A stretch of DNA of 64,000 nt from Lycium barbarum (GCF_019175385.1 NC_083337.1:18957885-19021884), one strand, 5' to 3'; shown: positions 24,801 through 38,431, numbered from the stretch's first letter. Made by a program: numbers and translations. The notes: generated from the letters alone by a model not told the origin.

Positions 24801-27800
24801 AATGAGAGATCCCAAAATTGTTTACTTAGCAACTTAATTTTTTTTTTTTTAGTCTCCTTGGCCTTTAACCGTTTAAAAATCAAACAATTTTGAATGAAGA
24901 TCAATTCATGCTACTTTAAGAGTGTTTAAGTTTGAAAATGTTTGAGACGACTTTCCTAAAATACTATGTGCTTTTCCTAAGTTCTAGCATGCTCAAGGGT
25001 TACATTATTTACATATCCAGATACATATACAACATGTAGCCCATAAGTCACAACTTATATTCCAATCTCAACTTATGTTTCAATCCAGATTCCATCTTAT
25101 CTCATACTTGGCCCAAATGTATCTTCTTGTTTCCAGTCCACAGATTTCTGGGCTTTCAGCCCAATAGTCTCAAATTTTTCACAAATTTTTTTTTTAGTCA
25201 AAAACCGTGGCCTTTGGCTTCTGAAAATATGTTCAAAATTTGATACCCGTTATCTAACCAATAACCCAGATTTTTAGAATGGTCATTTCCATTTATAACT
25301 ACAAAAATGCCTTTAAAGTCAGCTTATTCCTTATTTCAACTCAAATCTGAGCTTAAAATTCAATAGATGATGTATAATCTTAATGATGGGCTTAAGGCCC
25401 AAAACAGACACTTATCCGGTTTTTGCCAAAAAATGAGAGATCCAAAAATTGTTTACTTAGCAACTTATTTTTTTTTTTTTAGTCTCCTTGGCCTTTAACC
25501 GTTTAAAAATCAAACAATTTTGAATGAAGATCAATTCATGCTACTTTAAGAGTGTTTAAGTTTGAAAATGTTTGAGACGACTTTCCTAAAATACTATGTG
25601 CTTTTCCTAGTTCTAGCATGCTCAAGGGTTACATTATTTACATATCCAGATACATATACAACATGTAGCACATAAGTCACAACTTATATTCCAATCTCAA
25701 CTTATGTTTCAATCCAGATTCCATCTTATCTCATACTTGGCCCAAATGTATCTTCTTGTTTCCAGTCCACAGATTTCTGGGCTTTCAGCCCAATAGTCTC
25801 AAATTTTTCACAAATTTTTTTTTTAGTCAAAAACCGTGGCCTTTGGCTTCTGAAAATATGTTCAAAATTTGATACCCGTTATCTAACCAATAACCCAGAT
25901 TTTTAGAATGGTCATTTCCATTTATAACTACAAAAATGCCTTTAAAGTCAGCTTATTCCTTATTTCAACTCAAATCTGAGCTTAAAATTCAATAGGTGAT
26001 GTATAATCTTAATGATGGGCTTAAGGCCCAAAACAGACACTTATCCGGTTTTTGCCAAAAAATGAGAGATCCAAAAATTGTTTACTTAGCAACTTAATTT
26101 TTTTTTTGTAGTCTCCTTGGCCTTTAACCGTTTAAAAATCAAACAATTTTGAATGAAGATCAATTCATGCTACTTTAAGAGTGTTTAAGTTTGAAAATGT
26201 TTGAGACGACTTTCCTAAAATACTATGTGCTTTTCCTAAGTTCTAGCATGCTCAAGGGTTACATTATTTACATATCCAGATACATATACAACATGTAGCC
26301 CATAAGTCACAACTTATATTCCAATCTCAACTTATGTTTCAATCCAGATTCCATCTTATCTCATACTTGGCCCAAATGTATCTTCTTGTTTCCAGTCCAC
26401 AGATTTCTGGGCTTTCAGCCCAATAGTCTCAAATTTTTCACAAATTTTTTTTTTAGTCAAAAACCGTGGCCTTTGGCTTCTGAAAATATGTTCAAAATTT
26501 GATACCCGTTATCTAACCAATAACCCAGATTTTTAGAATGGTCATTTCCATTTATAACTACAAAAATGCCTTTAAAGTCAGCTTATTCCTTATTTCAACT
26601 CAAATCTGAGCTTAAAATTCAATAGATGATGTATAATCTTAATGATGGGCTTAAGGCCCAAAACAGACACTTATCCGGTTTTTGCCAAAAAATGAGAGAT
26701 CCAAAAATTGTTTACTTAGCAACTTAATTTTTTTTTTTTTAGTCTCCTTGGCCTTTAACCGTTTAAAAATCAAACAATTTTGAATGAAGATCAATTCATG
26801 CTACTTTAAGAGTGTTTAAGTTTGAAAATATTTGAGACGACTTTCCTAAAATACTATGTGCTTTCCCTAGTTCTAGCATGCTCAAGGGTTACATTATTTA
26901 CATATCCAGATACATATACAACATGTAGCCCATAAGTCACAACTTATATTCCAATCTCAACTTATGTTTCAATCCAGATTCCATCTTATCTCATACTTGG
27001 CCCAAATGTATCTTCTTGTTTCCAGTCCACAGATTTCTGGGCTTTCAGCCCAATAGTCTCAAATTTTTCACAAATTTTTTTTTTAGTCAAAAACCGTGGC
27101 CTTTGGCTTCTGAAAATATGTTCAAAATTTGATACCCGTTATCTAACCAATAACCCAGATTTTTAGAATGGTCATTTCCATTTATAACTACAAAAATGCC
27201 TTTAAAGTCAGCTTATTCCTTATTTCAACTCAAATCTGAGCTTAAAATTCAATAGGTGATGTATAATCTTAATGATGGGCTTAAGGCCCAAAACAGACAC
27301 TTATCCGGTTTTTGCCAAAAAATGAGAGATCCAAAAATTGTTTACTTAGCAACTTAATTTTTTTTTTTTAGTCTCCTTGGCCTTTAACCGTTTAAAAATC
27401 AAACAATTTTGAATGAAGATCAATTCATGCTACTTTAAGAGTGTTTAAGTTTGAAAATGTTTGAGACGACTTTCCTAAAATACTATGTGCTTTTCCTAAG
27501 TTCTAGCATGCTCAAGGGTTACATTATTTACATATCCAGATACATATACAACATGTAGCCCATAAGTCACAACTTATATTCCAATCTCAACTTATGTTTC
27601 AATCCAGATTCCATCTTATCTCATACTTGGCCCAAATGTATCTTCTTGTTTCCAGTCCACAGATTTCTGGGCTTTCAGCCCAATAGTCTCAAATTTTACA
27701 CACATTTTTTTTTTAGTCAAAAACCGTGGCCTTTGGCTTCTGAAAATATGTTCAAAATTTGATACCCGTTATCTAACCAATAACCCAGATTTTTAGAATG

Positions 27801-30800
27801 GTCATTTCCATTTATAACTACAAAAATGCCTTTAAAGTCAGCTTATTCCTTATTTCAACTCAAATCTGAGCTTAAAATTCAATAGATGATGTATAATCTT
27901 AATGATGGGCTTAAGGCCCAAAACAGACACTTATCCGGTTTTTGCCAAAAAATGAGAGATCCAAAAATTGTTTACTTAGCAACTTAATTTTTTTTTTTTT
28001 AGTCTCCTTGGCCTTTAACCGTTTAAAAATCAAACAATTTTGAATGAAGATCAATTCATGCTACTTTAAGAGTGTTTAAGTTTGAAAATGTTTGAGACGA
28101 CTTTCCTAAAATACTATGTGCTTTTCCTAGTTCTAGCATGCTCAAGGGTTACATTATTTACATATCCAGATACATATACAACATGTAGCCCATAAGTCAC
28201 AACTTATATTCCAATCTCAACTTATGTTTCAATCCAGATTCCATCTTATCTCATACTTGGCCCAAATGTATCTTCTTGTTTCCAGTCCACAGATTTCTGG
28301 GCTTTCAGCCCAATAGTCTCAAATTTTTCACAAATTTTTTTTTTAGTCAAAAACCGTGGCCTTTGGCTTCTGAAAATATGTTCAAAATTTGATACCCGTT
28401 ATCTAACCAATAACCCAGATTTTTAGAATGGTCATTTCCATTTATAACTACAAAAATGCCTTTAAAGTCAGCTTATTCCTTATTTCAACTCAAATCTGAG
28501 CTTAAAATTCAATAGGTGATGTATAATCTTAATGATGGGCTTAAGGCCCAAAACAGACACTTATCCGGTTTTTGCCAAAAAATGAGAGATCCAAAAATTG
28601 TTTACTTAGCAACTTAATTTTTTTTTTTTAGTCTCCTTGGCCTTTAACCGTTTAAAAATCAAACAATTTTGAATGAAGATCAATTCATGCTACTTTAAGA
28701 GTGTTTAAGTTTGAAAATGTTTGAGACGACTTTCCTAAAATACTATGTGCTTTTCCTAAGTTCTAGCATGCTCAAGGGTTACATTATTTACATATCCAGA
28801 TACATATACAACATGTAGCCCATAAGTCACAACTTATATTCCAATCTCAACTTATGTTTCAATCCAGATTCCATCTTATCTCATACTTGGCCCAAATGTA
28901 TCTTCTTGTTTCCAGTCCACAGATTTCTGGGCTTTCAGCCCAATAGTCTCAAATTTTTCACAAATTTTTTTTTAGTCAAAAACCGTGGCCTTTGGCTTCT
29001 GAAAATATGTTCAAAATTTGATACCCGTTATCTAACCAATAACCCAGATTTTTAGAATGGTCATTTCCATTTATAACTACAAAAATGCCTTTAAAGTCAG
29101 CTTATTCCTTATTTCAACTCAAATCTGAGCTTAAAATTCAATAGATGATGTATAATCTTAATGATGGGCTTAAGGCCCAAAACAGACACTTATCCGGTTT
29201 TTGCCAAAAAATGAGAGATCCAAAAATTGTTTACTTAGCAACTTAATTTTTTTTTTTTTAGTCTCCTTGGCCTTTAACCGTTTAAAAATCAAACAATTTT
29301 GAATGAAGATCAATTCATGCTACTTTAAGAGTGTTTAAGTTTGAAAATGTTTGAGACGACTTTCCTAAAATACTATGTGCTTTTCCTAGTTCTAGCATGC
29401 TCAAGGGTTACATTATTTACATATCCAGATACATATACAACATGTAGCCCATAAGTCACAACTTATATTCCAATCTCAACTTATGTTTCAATCCAGATTC
29501 CATCTTATCTCATACTTGGCCCAAATGTATCTTCTTGTTTCCAGTCCACAGATTTCTGGGCTTTCAGCCCAATAGTCTCAAATTTTTCACAAATTTTTTT
29601 TTTAGTCAAAAACCGTGGCCTTTGGCTTCTGAAAATATGTTCAAAATTTGATACCCGTTATCTAACCAATAACCCAGATTTTTAGAATGGTCATTTCCAT
29701 TTATAACTACAAAAATGCCTTTAAAGTCAGCTTATTCCTTATTTCAACTCAAATCTGAGCTTAAAATTCAATAGGTGATGTATAATCTTAATGATGGGCT
29801 TAAGGCCCAAAACAGACACTTATCCGGTTTTTGCCAAAAAATGAGAGATCCAAAAATTGTTTACTTAGCAACTTAATTTTTTTTTTTTAGTCTCCTTGGC
29901 CTTTAACCGTTTAAAAATCAAACAATTTTGAATGAAGATCAATTCATGCTACTTTAAGAGTGTTTAAGTTTGAAAATGTTTGAGACGACTTTCCTAAAAT
30001 ACTATGTGCTTTTCCTAAGTTCTAGCATGCTCAAGGGTTACATTATTTACATATCCAGATACATATACAACATGTAGCCCATAAGTCACAACTTATATTC
30101 CAATCTCAACTTATGTTTCAATCCAGATTCCATCTTATCTCATACTTGGCCCAAATGTATCTTCTTGTTTCCAGTCCACAGATTTCTGGGCTTTCAGCCC
30201 AATAGTCTCAAATTTTTCACAAATTTGTTTTTTAGTCAAAAACCGTGGCCTTTGGCTTCTGAAAATATGTTCAAAATTTGATACCCGTTATCTAACCAAT
30301 AACCCAGATTTTTAGAATGGTCATTTCCATTTATAACTACAAAAATGCCTTTAAAGTCAGCTTATTCCTTATTTCAACTCAAATCTGAGCTTAAAATTCA
30401 ATAGGTGATGTATAATCTTAATGATGGGCTTAAGGCCCAAAACAGACACTTATCCGGTTTTTGCCAAAAAATGAGAGATCCCAAAATTGTTTACTTAGCA
30501 ACTTAATTTTTTTTTTTTTAGTCTCCTTGGCCTTTAACCGTTTAAAAATCAAACAATTTTGAATGAAGATCAATTCATGCTACTTTAAGAGTGTTTAAGT
30601 TTGAAAATGTTTGAGACGACTTTCCTAAAATACTATGTGCTTTTCCTAAGTTCTAGCATGCTCAAGGGTTACATTATTTACATATCCAGATACATATACA
30701 ACATGTAGCCCATAAGTCACAACTTATATTCCAATCTCAACTTATGTTTCAATCCAGATTCCATCTTATCTCATACTTGGCCCAAATGTATCTTCTTGTT

Positions 30801-33800
30801 TCCAGTCCACAGATTTCTGGGCTTTCAGCCCAATAGTCTCAAATTTTTCACAAATTTTTTTTTTAGTCAAAAACCGTGGCCTTTGGCTTCTGAAAATATG
30901 TTCAAAATTTGATACCCGTTATCTAACCAATAACCCAGATTTTTAGAATGGTCATTTCCATTTATAACTACAAAAATGCCTTTAAAGTCAGCTTATTCCT
31001 TATTTCAACTCAAATCTGAGCTTAAAATTCAATAGATGATGTATAATCTTAATGATGGGCTTAAGGCCCAAAACAGACACTTATCCGGTTTTTGCCAAAA
31101 AATGAGAGATCCAAAAATTGTTTACTTAGCAACTTATTTTTTTTTTTTTAGTCTCCTTGGCCTTTAACCGTTTAAAAATCAAACAATTTTGAATGAAGAT
31201 CAATTCATGCTACTTTAAGAGTGTTTAAGTTTGAAAATGTTTGAGACGACTTTCCTAAAATACTATGTGCTTTTCCTAGTTCTAGCATGCTCAAGGGTTA
31301 CATTATTTACATATCCAGATACATATACAACATGTAGCCCATAAGTCACAACTTATATTCCAATCTCAACTTATGTTTCAATCCAGATTCCATCTTATCT
31401 CATACTTGGCCCAAATGTATCTTCTTGTTTCCAGTCCACAGATTTCTGGGCTTTCAGCCCAATAGTCTCAAATTTTTCACAAATTTTTTTTTTAGTCAAA
31501 AACCGTGGCCTTTGGCTTCTGAAAATATGTTCAAAATTTGATACCCGTTATCTAACCAATAACCCAGATTTTTAGAATGGTCATTTCCATTTATAACTAC
31601 AAAAATGCCTTTAAAGTCAGCTTATTCCTTATTTCAACTCAAATCTGAGCTTAAAATTCAATAGGTGATGTATAATCTTAATGATGGGCTTAAGGCCCAA
31701 AACAGACACTTATCCGGTTTTTGCCAAAAAATGAGAGATCCAAAAATTGTTTACTTAGCAACTTATTTTTTTTTTTTAGTCTCCTTGGCCTTTAACCGTT
31801 TAAAAATCAAACAATTTTGAATGAAGATCAATTCATGCTACTTTAAGAGTGTTTAAGTTTGAAAATGTTTGAGACGACTTTCCTAAAATACTATGTGCTT
31901 TTCCTAAGTTCTAGCATGCTCAAGGGTTACATTATTTACATATCCAGATACATATACAACATGTAGCACATAAGTCACAACTTATATTCCAATCTCAACT
32001 TATGTTTCAATCCAGATTCCATCTTATCTCATACTTGGCCCAAATGTATCTTCTTGTTTCCAGTCCACAGATTTCTGGGCTTTCAGCCCAATAGTCTCAA
32101 ATTTTTCACAAATTTTTTTTTTAGTCAAAAACCGTGGCCTTTGGCTTCTGAAAATATGTTCAAAATTTGATACCCGTTATCTAACCAATAACCCAGATTT
32201 TTAGAATGGTCATTTCCATTTATAACTACAAAAATGCCTTTAAAGTCAGCTTATTCCTTATTTCAACTCAAATCTGAGCTTAAAATTCAATAGATGATGT
32301 ATAATCTTAATGATGGGCTTAAGGCCCAAAACAGACACTTATCCGGTTTTTGCCAAAAAATAAGAGATCCAAAAATTGTTTACTTAGCAACTTAATTTTT
32401 TTTTTTTTAGTCTCCTTGGCCTTTAACCGTTTAAAAATCAAACAATTTTGAATGAAGATCAATTCATGCTACTTTAAGAGTGTTTAAGTTTGAAAATGTT
32501 TGAGACGACTTTCCTAAAATACTATGTGCTTTTCCTAGTTCTAGCATGCTCAAGGGTTACATTATTTACATATCCAGATACATATACAACATGTAGCCCA
32601 TAAGTCACAACTTATATTCCAATCTCAACTTATGTTTCAATCCAGATTCCATCTTATCTCATACTTGGCCCAAATGTATCTTCTTGTTTCCAGTCCACAG
32701 ATTTCTGGGCTTTCAGCCCAATAGTCTCAAATTTTTCACAAATTTTTTTTTTAGTCAAAAATCGTGGCCTTTGGCTTCTGAAAATATGTTCAAAATTTGA
32801 TACCCGTTATCTAACCAATAACCCAGATTTTTAGAATGGTCATTTCCATTTATAACTACAAAAATGCCTTTAAAGTCAGCTTATTCCTTATTTCAACTCA
32901 AATCTGAGCTTAAAATTCAATAGATGATGTATAATCTTAATGATGGGCTTAAGGCCCAAAACAGACACTTATCCGGTTTTTGCCAAAAAATGAGAGATCC
33001 AAAAATTGTTTACTTAGCAACTTAATTTTTTTTTTTTAGTCTCCTTGGCCTTTAACCGTTTAAAAATCAAACAATTTTGAATGAAGATCAATTCATGCTA
33101 CTTTAAGAGTGTTTAAGTTTGAAAATGTTTGAGACGACTTTCCTAAAATACTATGTGCTTTTCCTAAGTTCTAGCATGCTCAAGGGTTACATTATTTACA
33201 TATCCAGATACATATACAACATGTAGCCCATAAGTCACAACTTATATTCCAATCTCAACTTATGTTTCAATCCAGATTCCATCTTATCTCATACTTGGCC
33301 CAAATGTATCTTCTTGTTTCCAGTCCACAGATTTCTGGGCTTTCAGCCCAATAGTCTCAAATTTTTCACAAATTTGTTTTTTAGTCAAAAACCGTGGCCT
33401 TTGGCTTCTGAAAATATGTTCAAAATTTGATACCCGTTATCTAACCAATAACCCAGATTTTTAGAATGGTCATTTCCATTTATAACTACAAAAATGCCTT
33501 TAAAGTCAGCTTATTCCTTATTTCAACTCAAATCTGAGCTTAAAATTCAATAGATGATGTATAATCTTAATGATGGGCTTAAGGCCCAAAACAGACACTT
33601 ATCCGGTTTTTGCCAAAAAATAAGAGATCCAAAAATTGTTTACTTAGCAACTTAATTTTTTTTTTTTTAGTCTCCTTGGCCTTTAACCGTTTAAAAATCA
33701 AACAATTTTGAATGAAGATCAATTCATGCTACTTTAAGAGTGTTTAAGTTTGAAAATGTTTGAGACGACTTTCCTAAAATACTATGTGCTTTTCCTAAGT

Positions 33801-34486
33801 TCTAGCATGCTCAAGGGTTACATTATTTACATATCCAGATACATATACAACATGTAGCCCATAAGTCACAACTTATATTCCAATCTCAACTTATGTTTCA
33901 ATCCAGATTCCATCTTATCTCATACTTGGCCCAAATGTATCTTCTTGTTTCCAGTCCACAGATTTCTGGGCTTTCAGCCCAATAGTCTCAAATTTTTCAC
34001 AAATTTTTTTTTTAGTCAAAAACCGTGGCCTTTGGCTTCTGAAAATATGTTCAAAATTTGATACCCGTTATCTAACCAATAACCCAGATTTTTAGAATGG
34101 TCATTTCCATTTATAACTACAAAAATGCCTTTAAAGTCAGCTTATTCCTTATTTCAACTCAAATCTGAGCTTAAAATTCAATAGGTGATGTATAATCTTA
34201 ATGATGGGCTTAAGGCCCAAAACAGACACTTATCCGGTTTTTGCCAAAAAATGAGAGATCCAAAAATTGTTTACTTAGCAACTTAATTTTTTTTTTTTAG
34301 TCTCCTTGGCCTTTAACCGTTTAAAAATCAAACAATTTTGAATGAAGATCAATTCATGCTACTTTAAGAGTGTTTAAGTTTGAAAATGTTTGAGACGACT
34401 TTCCTAAAATACTATGTGCTTTTCCTAAGTTCTAGCATGCTCAAGGGTTACATTATTTACATATCCAGATACATATACAACATGTA
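21887..34486. repeat. Tandem array: 20 copies of a 630-bp unit
   Basis: Each unit starts CCCATAAGTCACAACTTATA and ends at ACATACAACATGTAG. Unit starts are 21887, 22521, 23150, 23779, 24409, 25040, 25669, 26299, 26929, 27559, 28189, 28819, 29448, 30078, 30709, 31338, 31967, 32597, 33227 and 33858; unit lengths are 629-634 bp. Copies differ by only a few bases, mostly in poly-T length, so the array is young or strongly homogenised. Units contain GGGCTTTCAGCCC and GGGCTTAAGGCCC, two small inverted repeats, and no open frame. Two variant sites alternate between neighbouring units, giving a dimer-like higher-order pattern. The array lies wholly within LTR E. The true copy number may differ if assembly collapsed it. 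Confidence 0.97.
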
Positions 34487-36374
34487 TACATGCAAGATAT
34501 ATGTGAACTAGAGAAGAGAAGAAAGTAGACTTCAACTAATGGGCCTACCCAAGCCCATCAGTGCCATTTTCACCCATGATTGGGCCTTCAATATATTAGC
34601 TTCCATTTCTCTCCTTCGGACTTGATCAAGAGTGGGGGGTTGGGCCTCTGGCCCAACAGGTTTAATGCAAAGATGGCCCGAATGGCCCAGGTTGAATCAC
34701 ATAGCACATAAAAGAGATAAAGATTAGTAAATGTCTAAGTATTTTAGAACTAGAGTATAGATAATTCATATTTAGATAAATTAGAGGCACAAACCAAGCA
34801 GGTAATATAACAAGAGAAGTAGAAACAATTTGAGAATAAAAACTTTAGGCCCAAATCAGATGAACAAGGAAGATTCGAGGCCTAGATAGGCTATTTCAGC
34901 AAAATCAAAACAGATTGGGCCAAGTACAAATTAAACTTAGCACATAAGAGGAGGCCCAACAACAAATAGAGAGAAAACAGGCCCAAAAATCAAATAAACT
35001 TACAGCAGCCAACATTAAAAATATATACGAGTGATATACCCCTGTATACTGAACATATTAGCTCCTATATACTTGTGGGTATATGGACTGAATACATCTT
35101 GTATATTAGAGTATATCCATGAGGAAAATTAATCATATAAAGGAAAAAAACAAAACAGCAAGAAGACACGTTTAAGCAAGGCCACATATAACTATAACCA
35201 TGCAATACCAAAATAGGTACTAAGGGCAACAACATATGCACATAAGTTTCTGACCTTCAACATTACTTTAAAAATGCCAAACTAATCACTTCAAACATGG
35301 GACAGTGTTACTTTTAAGGTTTAAAAGGACATTTAAAAGGTTCAGACAGATTTACATTCAGTCATAGAGAGTTATAATCACATGCGTTTGACTCAGTAAA
35401 GGACTTGTCATAACTTGTTTCAAAACAGGGTAAGACAAGTAGGGATAGGTCTTTTGAAAATCATACCATCATGATACAAAGCCATAACAAACAGGACATC
35501 AATATTGGGGTCTGAGTTATGACATTTAGATAGCAATAGACCATAACTTACTGATCATAACTTGAATAAAGTATACAGAGTGATAATCATAGACTCAATT
35601 CTCAAACTTACATGAAACTAGCATACACTGACCCAAGTGAGTATGGACATAGGCTAACCACAATAAAATAAGTCTGGACCCCATGTATATCTTACTTCAA
35701 ACTTCATATATTGCTAACAGAGACTAAGTAATCTAAATATAGGTAGGTTAATCACAAAGCAGTATATTTTTGGTAAAGTATCACAAAGCAGTATATAACC
35801 ATGATTTCTCAAGCCACATAAGTTAGATTAACATGATATTTACCAATGACCTAACTATAAGCATAAAATTTGTCTAAACATAGAGTTAACAACTAAGCCA
35901 ACCCAAACAAGACTACGTAGGAGGCTAATCATGCATAATAAAGTTGCAAAACAGCATAAACTATCTAAACAACCAAAATACTAAGCTATCTAAATGCATA
36001 AACAACAAACAATACTGGAAAATGATAAACTAAACAGCAAATGATACTGGGAAATAGTAAGCTAAACTATCTAAGCTCATGAACAACACATAAACAGGAA
36101 ATAATAAAAAATAATTGTAGGGAAAGAGATTTACCCTTTTCAGGTGCAGCCTAGGTTGAGATTAAACTTGGAAGAGCTTGTTTCCTCCTTAATCCCAACA
36201 CTCAGTCACAATCAACAAGAAAAAACCACAATTAAAACTTTTAAAATTTAACTTAATCCAAAAAATTAAAGGTCTTAAGCAATTTTGCTAGAAACCCTAG
36301 GTATTTCGGATTTTTTGAGTGTGCAAGTGAGGTTTTCAGTTGCCAGCCTCCTCGAATAATGGAGAATGGGGTTC

Positions 36375-36382
36375 TTTATATA
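36375..36382 (-). promoter_or_regulatory. TATA box of LTR E
   Basis: The minus strand reads TATATAAA in the context GATTCTATATAAAGAACCCC, followed by a leader-like stretch containing AAACCCTAG. U3 would be 37686 down to about 36380. Everything below, including the satellite, would be R-U5. Confidence 0.5.
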
Positions 36383-37841
36383 GAATCCCCGAATTCTCAA
36401 ACCCTAGTTCACAAACGATATGGAAGTATAGCAAATCTGAGGTTTGCTTCTCTCAACACACATCTAATGGCTAGGAAACAAACACTTCAATGATTTAACG
36501 GTCAGATTCGACCTACTCGAGGTCAATCCGAGTGGTTCTTGAAGAACCAATGAAAAATCGATATTCAAACACATGCAAACAAAAAACCATTAAGGATTTT
36601 CAGAGCTTTTGACCGTTGATTCGCAAAAATCAAAGAGAAAAGGGAATTATACCGTGTTTGGGGTGAACTTTGGATGGTGATAGGTGAGAAGTGGCAGAGC
36701 ATTTAATGCTCTTTCCATTCTCGACAAACCTCACAACTGTAGAACCCAGGTGGACCCTCATCTTTGGTAAATCCGGCATAGATGACGAGGAGAGAGAAGA
36801 CAGAGACATGGCAGCGCTAGGGTTTGAGAGGAAACCCCTCTTCAATCTCTTAGGCGTCGTTTGGTCTTTGACCTGAAGAGAATGAGGGGTATTCCCCCTT
36901 AAACGCATTCGTGGGCCGGGTCGGTCCGTATTTGGACTGGGCCTGGCCAAAATTATAAAAGGGGGAAAGGGTAGCCCACATGTATACATGGTATACATAT
37001 GTATATACACATATATACTTGTATATTTGTGTATACATGCATAGACATGGAAGGGTAAAAATGACCCCTTCTTAAAAGATAGCCCAAAAATTGAAAGTGC
37101 CTATTGATTAAACATTTCAATTATGAACCGATAATAACCAATTGACCAATTAAGAGCTAATTTGCAAGAATGACCTTAGTTAAACTTAAACCATGGATTT
37201 GGCTATTTTAATTAAGGCTGTAATTGACATAACAGTTAGCTATTTCAGTTGTAGCCACTACTAGTCTCATAATCAACACTTTATGGAATGAACCATAATT
37301 AAATACCCAAATAATTATGATAAAATGCCAAATTAAGAATTGAGGGGTCAAATGATTAATTCATTTAATTAATCAGATTCCTTGAACTAAACAGGATAAA
37401 ATATTTGCCAATTGATTTTTGATAATTCAAACAATTAAATAAATAATTATTTTAAACTATTTCCTTGATTAAATTTAGCAAATATATCATAATTGTTGCA
37501 AATTAATTTCCAAATGATTTATAACATTAAAGAAATTATTTTACCAAATAAGAATGGTAAAATATTATCTAAATAATTTTATAAAATCATTTTGACTTCT
37601 AAAAATACATATTTCATTCCGTTTAGTATTCAAGGACTCTGGATAATTAAAATAAATTATGGGAGGTCAAAAATTAGGTGTCAACATTCATCTGGTGAGC
37701 CTGAGGTCCATTCTTGTTTATGATCATGATAGAAAAGCATGTTTAGCGGTGTTCGGTAGGTAGGGCCTGGGTGCCCTTCATGGCCCTCCAGTTTGGGTCG
37801 TGACACTGCTGCTCCATATTTTTAAAACAAAAATAATTTTT

Positions 37842-38030
37842 AACTCATGCTTACTTTAACGCATGAGCTCCAATTTTCAACTTATGCTTATTTTTAACGT
37901 TTGAGATCAAATTTTCAACCCTTGCTTACGCTTGGGTCAATTTCAACCCATGTTCACTTTTAACGCATCAGCTCAAGTTTCAACCTGTGCTCACTTTTAA
38001 AGCCCAAGGCTCAAATTTTTAACTATACCT
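37842..38030 (+). repeat. Degenerate 38-bp tandem repeat, about five units
   Basis: Units resemble TTTTCAACYYATGCTTACTT followed by TTAACGCATGAGCTC. AACYY-anchored starts lie at 37842, 37879, 37917, 37945, 37982 and 38020 (spacing 37, 38, 28, 37 and 38). The repeat is diverged; no protein frame is kept through it. Confidence 0.6.
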
Positions 38031-38412
38031 ACTTTTAATAATGACAAACAATAGTGATGAAGATTATGTGAAGAAGGATGAAGATTATTTTGCCAGAAAA
38101 GTAGAACAACATTTCAAATCAAATAAAGATCAGAGGAAGAAATGACCAAAATGATCGTTTAGGAAGTCTACTATCGAGTTAGTCTTGTGCTTAAATTAGC
38201 CTTGCATATACCTAAGTTGAATTTTTATCCCGTATAAGGTTCAATATAAGTAGCAGTTGTGGTTGTCGATGTTTATAAGCTAGGTGATGTAATAAGAATT
38301 GGGATGTATGTCCAGCTTAATTAGTACATCATCTATTTCTTAACGAGATGTAAATATTCATCATTTTGATAATTAAAAATCTTTCGTTATCAAATATATA
38401 TTGGTTTTTAAC

Positions 38413-38431
38413 AATATATATATATATATAA
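38413..38431. repeat. (TA)n microsatellite
   Basis: An uninterrupted TA run directly before AAAGGAAGGAC. Confidence 0.8.

Larger units (their letters stand above)
21057..37686 (-). mobile_element. Ogre/Tat-like solo LTR E, 16.6 kb, holding a 630-bp satellite
   Basis: On the minus strand it starts TGTTGACACCTAATTTTT at 37686 and ends AGTGAACCGTAACA at 21057. A perfect TSD, TTCAT, lies at 21052-21056 and 37687-37691 inside LTR A. No second LTR, PBS, PPT or protein domain is present. Its length is mostly the 12.6-kb tandem array (21887-34486); without it the LTR would be near 4 kb. A TATA box on the minus strand at 36375-36382 places the array downstream, in R-U5. Its flanks align clearly with LTR I: compare 21485-21545 with 44965-45020, and 36130-36600 with 59830-60190. 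Confidence 0.82.
4857..37805 (+). mobile_element. Gypsy solo LTR A, inflated by nested insertions
   Basis: The ends are TATTACACCTCG (TG mutated to TA) and GGGTCGTGACA. A perfect TSD, CTGCT, lies at 4852-4856 and 37806-37810. Removing B, D and E with their TSD copies leaves about 2.1 kb of LTR in four pieces: 4857-5609, 12408-12652, 20075-21056 and 37692-37805. No PBS, polypurine tract, gag or pol is present, so it is a solo LTR formed by recombination between two LTRs. A TATATA box is at 5199-5204, followed by a CT-rich leader-like part. The 3' part resembles LTR G (for example CATACTCAGTAC then a GGACGCTG-like word), so A and G belong to one family. Confidence 0.85.

Noticed and set aside
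21887..34486. CRISPR-like or rDNA-like array
   Set aside because: Units are 630 bp and identical throughout with no repeat/spacer alternation and no rRNA motifs. The context is a plant LTR.
36630..37010. Minus-strand open frame of 126 codons with a serine-rich stretch (MSLSSLSSSS)
   Set aside because: It spans the U3 of LTR E including low-complexity GTATAC repeats; the corresponding part of LTR I (about 60250-60520) does not keep the frame.
12653..37686. A 25-kb transposon with 25-bp terminal inverted repeats (TGTTGACACC... at 12653 and its reverse complement at 37686)
   Set aside because: Each terminus pairs with a different partner that gives a perfect TSD: 12653 with 20069 (CGTGA) and 21057 with 37686 (TTCAT). 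These are two Ogre-like LTRs in opposite orientation. Outer flanks CGTGA and TTCAT do not match.
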